Below, piece by piece: positions 1 through 6,300 of a DNA stretch of 17,928 nt; positions within the stretch are counted from its first letter, which is position 1; each line of letters starts with the position of its first letter. This DNA is from an uncultured Microbacterium sp. (lineage in GTDB: Bacteria; Actinomycetota; Actinomycetes; Actinomycetales; Microbacteriaceae), in assembly GCA_937926065.1 (NCBI GenBank), contig CALANM010000079.1, forward strand, positions 1-17,928. Reading direction: 5' to 3'. Below the pieces are notes generated by a model that searched no databases, was not told where the DNA came from, and worked only from the letters and a program-made list of their open reading frames with translations. Both the position numbers and the translations under genes were made by a program.

Positions 1-112
1 AGGCCCAGCCAGCCGACGCCTCGGACTCCTCGACCGGGCCGCACGCGTAGGCGCTGATCAGGATGCGTCGCCGGACTCCGGGGGTGGCGGCGTGGGATTC
101 GGTCACGGTCAT
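1..112 (-). CDS. Glycosyltransferase, GT4-like, N-terminal fragment (runs off left edge)
   Basis: Only the first 37 residues are visible. They begin MTVTESHAATPGVRRR and continue into ILISAYACGPVEESEASAGW. The pattern of a short beta strand, then AYACGP, then an acidic/Ser stretch ending in GW, resembles the N-terminus of GT4 glycosyltransferases, where the usual form is close to SAYACxPxxGSEPGxGW. Here the Gly of the usual GSE is replaced (ESEASAGW). An ATG lies at 112, but a TAGGGT -10-like box directly abuts it (118-113). An alternative GTG start at 106 would suit a leaderless mRNA. The gene is divergent from the GT2 gene at 192. The family call rests on one short motif and is tentative; minus-strand coding in this frame is well supported by the motif. 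Confidence 0.55.
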   Translation of the reverse strand, partial: MTVTESHAATPGVRRRILISAYACGPVEESEASAGWA

Positions 113-118
113 ACCCTA
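113..118 (-). promoter_or_regulatory. -10-like box TAGGGT for the left-edge gene
   Basis: On the minus strand TAGGGT sits immediately before ATG 112 and six bases before GTG 106. This is the spacing expected for a leaderless transcript beginning at the GTG. No convincing -35 hexamer is seen. It is a prediction from motif and position only. Confidence 0.3.
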
Positions 119-151
119 CGCATGCCGCGTCACCGGGCTCGCGCACGTCGA

Positions 152-157
152 TAGGGT
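152..157 (+). promoter_or_regulatory. -10-like box TAGGGT upstream of the GT2 gene
   Basis: TAGGGT within the ten-base string CGATAGGGTG. The same ten bases recur upstream of the phosphatase gene at 17374-17383. A transcription start near 164 would give a leader of about 28 nt that still contains the AAAGGA ribosome binding site at 180-185. No clear -35 element. Confidence 0.35.
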
Positions 158-191
158 GAGCAGGACGATCGTGGGGACGAAAGGACATCGC

Positions 192-1112
192 ATGGGGGAA
201 GCGACTGCATTCGTCGTCGTCAACTACGGCTCCAGCGCGCTGCTGCGCGAGAACCTTGTGGCATCCGTCCAATCCTGCCGTCCGGACCTGGTCGTCGTGG
301 TCGACAACCCCACGACGGATGACGAACGGCAATGCCTGCGGTCTCTCGCCACGGAGCAGGGGTGGGCACTGGTCGAGTCGGCGGAGAACGTCGGATTCGG
401 CGGCGGGATGAACCTGGGCGTCGCCCGCGCCGAGGAGCTGGGTGCGACCTGCTTCCTGCTCCTGAATCCGGACGCGCGCATCGATGCGCCCGCATGGCGA
501 CGGCTCCTGTCCGCCGCTTCGCCCGAGGCGCTCGTCGCGCCGCGCATCGTCGACGGCGCCGGGCGGCCCTGGTTCGACGGTGCCGACGTCTACCTGTCGG
601 ACGGGCGAACCATGGGAGCGAAGCACCGCTCCACGCGTCAGGGCGAACCTCGATGGGAGTGGCTCACCGGCGCATGCCTGCTCGTGCACGACGAGCTCTG
701 GCGCAAGGTCGGAGGCTTCGACGAGGACTACTTCCTGTACTGGGAGGACGTCGACCTGTCGCGCCGCATCGTCGCGGCGGGTGGACGCCTCGAGGTCGTG
801 CGCGACGCGGTCGTGGTCCACGACGAGGGCGGGACGCACGCTGAGACGACGCGTGCGGAGGCGAAGTCCTCGACGTACTACTACCACTCCATCCGCAATC
901 GCCTCATGTTCGCAGTCAAGCACCTCGACGACGAGGGCGTGCGGCGATGGTCGCGATCGGCGGTGTCGTCGGCGTTCGAGGTGCTGATGCGCGGAGGGCG
1001 CCGGCAGTTCGTCCGTCCTGTCGGCCCGCTGAAGGCGGCGTACCGAGGCGTCCGCGACGGACGCCGTCTCGTGAAGACGCATCTGCGGGTCGGCCGAGAA
1101 GGTCGCGGGTGA
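192..1112 (+). CDS. Glycosyltransferase family 2, rhamnosyltransferase-like
   Basis: A predicted cytoplasmic, inverting GT-A glycosyltransferase of 306 residues that would add a sugar, plausibly rhamnose, from a nucleotide donor to a lipid-linked repeat unit. Visible motifs are FVVVNYGSS near residue 7, the ENVGFGGGMNLG loop at 65-76 (typical of the RfbF/WbbL-like subgroup), LLLNPDARI at 89-97 (NPD in the DxD-like metal/nucleotide position), LTGACLLV at 158-165 and the WEDVDLSRR segment at 184-192 that holds the likely catalytic acid. The frame is open back to 63, but ATG 192 is chosen because AAAGGA lies six bases before it and the protein family begins right there; the upstream 43 codons show no homology. 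It is followed by the membrane-anchored protein gene after about 58 nt. The family call is secure; donor and acceptor are not known. Confidence 0.9.
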   Translation: MGEATAFVVVNYGSSALLRENLVASVQSCRPDLVVVVDNPTTDDERQCLRSLATEQGWALVESAENVGFGGGMNLGVARAEELGATCFLLLNPDARIDAPAWRRLLSAASPEALVAPRIVDGAGRPWFDGADVYLSDGRTMGAKHRSTRQGEPRWEWLTGACLLVHDELWRKVGGFDEDYFLYWEDVDLSRRIVAAGGRLEVVRDAVVVHDEGGTHAETTRAEAKSSTYYYHSIRNRLMFAVKHLDDEGVRRWSRSAVSSAFEVLMRGGRRQFVRPVGPLKAAYRGVRDGRRLVKTHLRVGREGRG

Positions 1113-1127
1113 TCGCGACGCCGCGCG

Positions 1128-1133
1128 TACGAT
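1128..1133 (+). promoter_or_regulatory. -10-like box TACGAT upstream of the membrane-anchored protein gene
   Basis: TACGAT fits the actinobacterial TAnnnT -10 pattern and lies 16 nt after the GT2 stop codon. Transcription from about 1140 would give a leader of about 20-30 nt. No good -35 is visible, and read-through from the GT2 gene is equally possible. Confidence 0.3.
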
Positions 1134-1170
1134 AGCGACGTGCCGCTCTGCGGCGGGGATGGGGGAGAAC

Positions 1171-1866
1171 ATGTCGCACCAGACTGACGGCGTGCACGGC
1201 GCCGGGCGCCGCCCGCTGTGGCTGTGGGTGGGTATCGCGGTCGCTGCTCTCATTGTGGTGGCGCTCATCATCGCGAGCATCGTCGCCGGGAACGCGGCGC
1301 CGACCGCCGAGTCTTCGACGACTCCGAGCGACTCGTCGTCGGCGCCCGCCCCCGAACCGACCGGATCCGACGAGCCGGCGCCCAGCGATTCGGCCTCGCC
1401 CACCCCGAGCGCCGCACCCACCGAGGATCCCGAAGAGCCCGACGACTCCGAGGTCGAGCCGACGCCGCGGCCCACGAGGCCGCCTGTCGACATCGACGAA
1501 CCCGCCAAGGTGGAGAAGGGCGTCGCGGTGCGCCTCACCTCCATCCGCTCGATCGAGGGGACTGTGAACGTGCCCGGCGAGCAGGCCGGCCCCGCGATCC
1601 TCATCACCGTCAAGGCCGTCAACAGGTCGGACGAGGAGATCAGCACACCCGCCGTGATCGTGAACGTCTACTACGGCGATGATCAGACTCCCGCGGGCAT
1701 CCTCACTCGTCCACGCACGGATTTCCCGACCGTCCTCGACGCCGGCGGCTCCGCGAGCGGGCAGTTCGCCTTCACGGTTCCGTCCGACCAGCGCGACCGT
1801 ATCCGGGTGGAGGTAGACCTCTCCGTCGGTAGCCCCGTCGTGCTGTTCGAAGGCTCGGTGTCCTGA
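1171..1866 (+). CDS. Membrane-anchored protein with Pro/Ser/Glu-rich stalk and C-terminal beta domain (unknown function)
   Basis: I do not recognise a named family with confidence. The 231-residue product (from ATG 1171) has a short Arg-containing cytoplasmic tail, one strongly hydrophobic segment at about 16-39, a low-complexity Pro/Ser/Glu/Asp stalk at about 43-110 and a C-terminal domain at 111-231 rich in predicted beta strands. The domain resembles the DUF4352-like folds found in many actinobacterial surface proteins. It has no cysteine lipobox, so it is a signal-anchor rather than a lipoprotein. An in-frame ATG at 1159 is an alternative start that adds four residues (MGEN). GGGGGAG at 1161-1167 precedes the downstream ATG at a rather short spacing, so the start is undecided. 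It ends four bases from the convergent acyltransferase gene. Confidence 0.75.
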   Translation: MSHQTDGVHGAGRRPLWLWVGIAVAALIVVALIIASIVAGNAAPTAESSTTPSDSSSAPAPEPTGSDEPAPSDSASPTPSAAPTEDPEEPDDSEVEPTPRPTRPPVDIDEPAKVEKGVAVRLTSIRSIEGTVNVPGEQAGPAILITVKAVNRSDEEISTPAVIVNVYYGDDQTPAGILTRPRTDFPTVLDAGGSASGQFAFTVPSDQRDRIRVEVDLSVGSPVVLFEGSVS

Positions 1867-1870
1867 CGCC

Positions 1871-3079
1871 TCAGCCCGTTGCGCCGCCCGCAGCGCGCGA
1901 GGGGCTCCAGCGGATCGTCGTGGAAAGGCTCGCCCCGCGTGCGGGGGACCCGGTTGCGAGGTACCTGAGCCCAGGCGCGAGATTGATGAGCTCATAGCAG
2001 GCGGCGGCGCCCACGAAGCCGGTGACGACAGTGATCGCGAAGCCGGTCCATCCGGTGATGCCCGCTGCGAACAGCGCGGCCGCTGCCGCCAGCACGATCG
2101 GCAGGTGGAAGAGGTAGATGACCAGCGAGCCGTCGACCAGCCACCGCACCCACGGCGACGGACGCGACATCCAGTGCGCCGCGGCACGGAACGCCAGCGA
2201 CGTGATGGCGATTCCGGCGACCGTCCAGGACGCCGCCTGCAGGGCGAGAGCCGGAAGCGATTCGACGGCCAGCACCACATCCAGGACGAGGACGATCCCA
2301 GCGCCGGCTGCGCCGATCGTCGCGGTGAGCGCTGCCGGGAGGCTCAGGAACCATTGAAGGTTCGCCACTCCCGCTCCGAGCATGCACCCGAGAGCGAAGG
2401 CCGGGGCGAACATGACGATGTTCCGGGAGACCAGACCCGCCAGGAGTGCGTTGCCGTCCACGGTCTCCCACGCGGCCAGGCCGGTGACCACGACGGCGGC
2501 GGCCACGGCGAGCAGCGTGAGGAGACCGAGGACCGGGCGACCCGTCATCCCATCCGTGCACTTCCGGAGGAATGAGCCCACGGGGCCGCGTACACGCGGC
2601 GTGGTCAGTACGTACACGAGCAGGCAGTAGATGAGCAGCTCGACGAGGAACCACAGGTGCACCGTCCACCACGATGAGGGTGGCCAGATCAGCCCGCTGG
2701 CGAACCCCGCCGCCCCACGCCAGGAGCCCGTCCTGGCGTACCCGGCGATGAGCCATTGCGCCGGCACGACGGTCGCGAGCCCGAACAGGAGGGGCAGGCC
2801 GAGGCGCTTCACGCGCCCCCGGATCCACGTGCGGCGATCGCGCCGGGCGAGGATGAACGTGGCGAAGAACCCTGCGACCACGAAGAACGCCGGCATCCTC
2901 CACACGTGCAGGAAACCGGCGAAGGCAGCCAGTGACGTCGACTGGTCCGGCGACGTGACGAGCCAGCCGATGCCGGTGAAGGCGAACGCCGCGTGATACG
3001 GGATGCCGAGCAGCATCAGTGCGGCGCGCAGTCCATCGAGATAGTCGAGTCGCGTGCTCGCAACGGCAGTAGTCGTCAT
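1871..3079 (-). CDS. Acyltransferase family 3 membrane protein
   Basis: An integral membrane O-acyltransferase of 402 residues, expected to move an acetyl or other acyl group to a sugar hydroxyl of a surface glycan. The N-terminal signature LDYLDGLRAALMLL followed by GIPYHAAFAF gives the conserved Arg18 and His29 of the acyltransferase-3 (PF01757; OpgC/OafA-like) superfamily. About ten hydrophobic segments follow, including FFVVAGFFATFIL near residue 64 and LVIYLFHLPIVLAAA in the C-terminal third. The start is supported by a GGGGGGA ribosome binding site just upstream and by the signature beginning at residue 11. It is transcribed divergently from the large secreted protein gene. A role in decorating the local polysaccharide is inferred from context; the family call is firm. 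Confidence 0.9.
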   Translation of the reverse strand: MTTTAVASTRLDYLDGLRAALMLLGIPYHAAFAFTGIGWLVTSPDQSTSLAAFAGFLHVWRMPAFFVVAGFFATFILARRDRRTWIRGRVKRLGLPLLFGLATVVPAQWLIAGYARTGSWRGAAGFASGLIWPPSSWWTVHLWFLVELLIYCLLVYVLTTPRVRGPVGSFLRKCTDGMTGRPVLGLLTLLAVAAAVVVTGLAAWETVDGNALLAGLVSRNIVMFAPAFALGCMLGAGVANLQWFLSLPAALTATIGAAGAGIVLVLDVVLAVESLPALALQAASWTVAGIAITSLAFRAAAHWMSRPSPWVRWLVDGSLVIYLFHLPIVLAAAAALFAAGITGWTGFAITVVTGFVGAAACYELINLAPGLRYLATGSPARGASLSTTIRWSPSRAAGGATG

Positions 3080-3117
3080 CGTCCCCCCCAGACGCGGAAC
3101 CGCGTGGCCCTGCCGCG

Positions 3118-3147
3118 ACGATAACGACCGCCTGCAGGTGTCGGCAA
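3118..3147 (-). promoter_or_regulatory. Candidate promoter of the acyltransferase gene at 1871-3079
   Basis: On the minus strand TTGCCG (3147-3142) and TATCGT (3123-3118) are separated by 18 nt. The predicted transcription start near 3110 gives a leader of about 30 nt that includes the GGGGGGA ribosome binding site. Prediction only. Confidence 0.45.
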
Positions 3148-3185
3148 CGCCCGCGTTGAACCGGCGCGCAGAGATGCACCAAAGA

Positions 3186-3199
3186 TGAGGGTTGTCTCA
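3186..3199. promoter_or_regulatory. Palindromic operator candidate TGAG-N6-CTCA (copy 1)
   Basis: TGAGGGTTGTCTCA has perfect four-base outer arms and overlaps the -35 hexamer of the large secreted protein gene, a position suited to a repressor. A 14-mer with the same arms and spacing (TGAGAATGCTCTCA on the minus strand) lies upstream of the beta-helix protein gene. The two agree at 10 of 14 positions. The binding protein is not known. Confidence 0.4.
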
Positions 3200-3221
3200 T
3201 ACGTCTGCGCCGGGCTAGAAT
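3192..3221 (+). promoter_or_regulatory. Promoter of the large secreted protein gene
   Basis: TTGTCT at 3192-3197 and TAGAAT at 3216-3221 are 18 nt apart, a good match to the actinobacterial housekeeping promoter. Transcription would start near 3228, giving an untranslated leader of about 82 nt. The leader contains short inverted repeats (CGCCC 3231-3235 with GGGCG 3244-3248; GTCAC 3248-3252 with GTGAC 3278-3282; GGCTGCAGCC at 3258-3267) but no riboswitch class that I recognise. Confidence 0.5.
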
Positions 3222-3309
3222 CGCCCCGATCGCCCAAGGGGACGGGCGTCACTGGGGGGCTGCAGCCGCGAGGGGTCGTGACTGCAGACACGAAAATTGG
3301 GGAACCTTC

Positions 3310-6300
3310 GTGCAATCGACGAATTTTGCGCGCAAAGCTCTGGCTACGCTCGCGACCGGTGCAGTCATTCTCACCCTCGCGCTCACCGCGCCCACCGCTG
3401 CAGCCGCAGCGGAAGGTGATCCAGACGAACTCGTGACGGCTGCCGCCGCCAATGAGACCGTCTCCGCCGACGCGCTTCCGACGGTGCAGATCGGCGACGG
3501 GTCGTCCGCGCGCAACGCGAACGGTCAGGGCGGCATCGTCTACGCGACCGAGATCGTCGGGAACACCGTCTACGCGGGCGGCTCGTTCGCGACGGCGCGC
3601 CCGGCGGGCTCGCGACCCGGCGTCAATGAGGTGACACGGAGCAACTTCCTCGCGTTCAGCCTCACGACCGGCAACCTGCTGCCGTTCACGGCGAACTTCA
3701 ACGGCGCGGTGCGCGACATCGCCGCCACGCCTGACGGCAGCAAGCTCGTCGTCGTGGGCAACTTCACGCAGGTCAACGGCGTCACGCGCAACCGCATTGC
3801 CGTCTTCGACCTGCCCTCGGGGAACCTGACCTCCTTCAGCACGACCCCGACCATCAACGGACCGGTCATGGCGGTCGCCGTGACCGACACGGTGGCGTAC
3901 GTCGGCGGCTACTTCAGCGCGGTCAACAACGAGGAGAGCGTGCGCCTGGGCGCCGTCCGCCTCACCACCGGTGGCATCGTCCCCAGCTTCCGCGCGTGGT
4001 GGCGTGATCCCGCCGACGCGACGAACAAGAAGCAGGCGACGATCTATGACAACCAGATCCAGACGATGGCCGTGAATCCCGATGGTTCGCGCCTCGTCGT
4101 GGGCGGCAACTTCACCCGTGCGCTCTACACAGGCGCGAACGGGGTCAACGCCTACTCGAACAACCCCGGCTACGGTCTGGCGCTGTTCGACACCGCGAGC
4201 GCGGCGACGACGCTGCCGCTCGCTGCGAACGCCGAAGTCCGCAACGGCAACACCGACGGCGGGATCATGAACCTCAAGACCGATGGCGAGAACGTCTACG
4301 GCAGCGGCTGGGTGTACGGCCAGACGGGCAACATCGAGGGGTCGTTCTCGTTCCGGTGGGCCGACACCCAGATCAACTGGGTCGAGGACTGCCACGGCGA
4401 CACCTACGACATCGCTCCGGTCGGTGATGTCATCTACTCCGCGTCGCACAAGCACTACTGCGGCAACAGCGGCGGGTTCCCGCAGGAGAACCCCTGGACC
4501 TTCTATCACTCCACCGCGTGGACGAAGCAGGCGACGGGCATCAACACTCCCGACATCTACGGCTACCCGCACCACGCTGGCGTGCCGCACCCGGGCCTTC
4601 TGAACTGGTACCCGCAGACCACTCCCGGCTACAAGTCGGGCGCCACGCAGGCCGTGTGGTCGGTCACCGGCAACTCGGAGTACGTCGTCTTCGGCGGGGA
4701 GTTCCTCTCTGTCAACGGCACCGCCCAGGAAGGCCTCGTCCGTTACACCGTGCGCTCCAAGGCGCCGAACCAGCAGGGACCGCGCCTCACGATCGTGCAG
4801 GAGCGCGCGGCGATCGCCGCGAACCAGTCGGTCTACGACTGGTGGGCGCCGAAGGTGAGCACGTACATCGGCGGCTCGCTGCGCGTCTCGTTCCCGACGA
4901 TCTTCGATCGCGACGACCTCGACATCAATTACAAGCTCTACCTCGACTCCGAGAACACCGCGGGCCTGGTCGAGGAATGGGACGAGTCCGACCCCTTCTG
5001 GAAGGGCAAGACGCTCCGCCACCTCATCACGGGACTCGAGCCGGGCTCGACGCACCGCGTGCGCGTCGTCGCGACCGACCCCTGGGGCAACACTTTCAAG
5101 TCGTCGTGGTCGGAGGCGACCGTCAGCAACGCGCAGCTCAGCGCGTACCTGCAGTCGGTGTTCACGGACGATGTGGTGCACCTGTGGCGTCTGGGTGAGG
5201 GATCGGGCAACTCCGCCGACCTCGCTGGCGACTCCGCGATGACGCTGAGCGGTCGCATGAACCGCAGCCAGACCGGCGCTATCTCGGGCGACAATGACCG
5301 CTCGATCCAGTTCAACGACAGCAGCCTGGCGTCGCTGAACACTGGCACCGGCGGCTCGGCCAACAGCGAGCCAGGACGGAACGTCTTCTCGATCGAGACA
5401 TGGTTCAAGACGACCTCCACGAGCGGCGGAAAGCTCGTGGGCTTCGGGAGCTCCCGCACGGGATCGTCGAGCTCCTACGACCGACACCTGTTCATGAACA
5501 ACTCGGGCCAGCTGATCTTCGGCGTCTACCCCAACACTGTGCGCGAGGTGATCACCCCGACGACGTTCCGCGACGGTCAATGGCACCACGCCGTGGCCAC
5601 GCTCGGCGGTGACGGCATGAAGCTCTACGTCGACGGTGTGCTGCGTGCATCGCGCACCGACACCACCACGGCCCAGAGCTATAACGGCTACTGGCGCATC
5701 GCGAACGACAACTGGAGCGGCTGGAGCGGCGGATCCTCGTCGCAGTTCGAGGGCTCGCTCGACGACGTCGCGATCTATGGGGAGGCGCTTCCCGCCGACC
5801 GCGTGCAGGCGCACTACACCGCGGGCAAGACGGGCACCCTGCCCAACACCGCTCCCGTGGCCAAGTTCTCGGCTCCTGAGATCGACGAGCGCACCGTGAC
5901 GGTGTCGTCGCAGTCGACCGACAGCGACGGCACGATCGCCTCGACCAAGTGGAACTTCGGCGATGGTACGCCGGAGGTCACGGGGGCCGACGCGACGCAC
6001 ACGTACGCGCAGTCGGGCACCTACACGATCACCCTCACGGTGACCGACGACGACGGCGCCACGGGCATCACGACCCGCGAGGTGACGGTGGCCGACAACG
6101 CCGCTCCGACGGCGACTATCGCCGACCCCACGGTCGCCGGGCTCACGGTGAACGTGTCGGGATCGGGCACCGACAGTGACGGCACGATCGCCTCGTACTC
6201 GTGGGACTTCGGCGACGGCTCGCCGGCGAAGTCCGGCGCCACCGCGTCGCACACGTACGACGAAGACGGCGGGACGTTCACCATCACGCTGACGGTGACC

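Noticed and set aside
63..191. Upstream start of the GT2 frame at 63
   Set aside because: It would overlap the divergent left-edge gene. ATG 192 has a good ribosome binding site and begins exactly at the family's N-terminus.
3131..3138. CCTGCAGG palindrome in the divergent promoter region as an operator
   Set aside because: It is only eight bases, is not repeated elsewhere at promoters that I saw, and lies in the spacer of the acyltransferase promoter by what may be chance.
3228..3309. Known riboswitch (cyclic-di-GMP or cyclic-di-AMP type) in the leader of the large secreted protein
   Set aside because: The characteristic conserved cores were not seen and the leader is short for the cyclic-di-AMP class.
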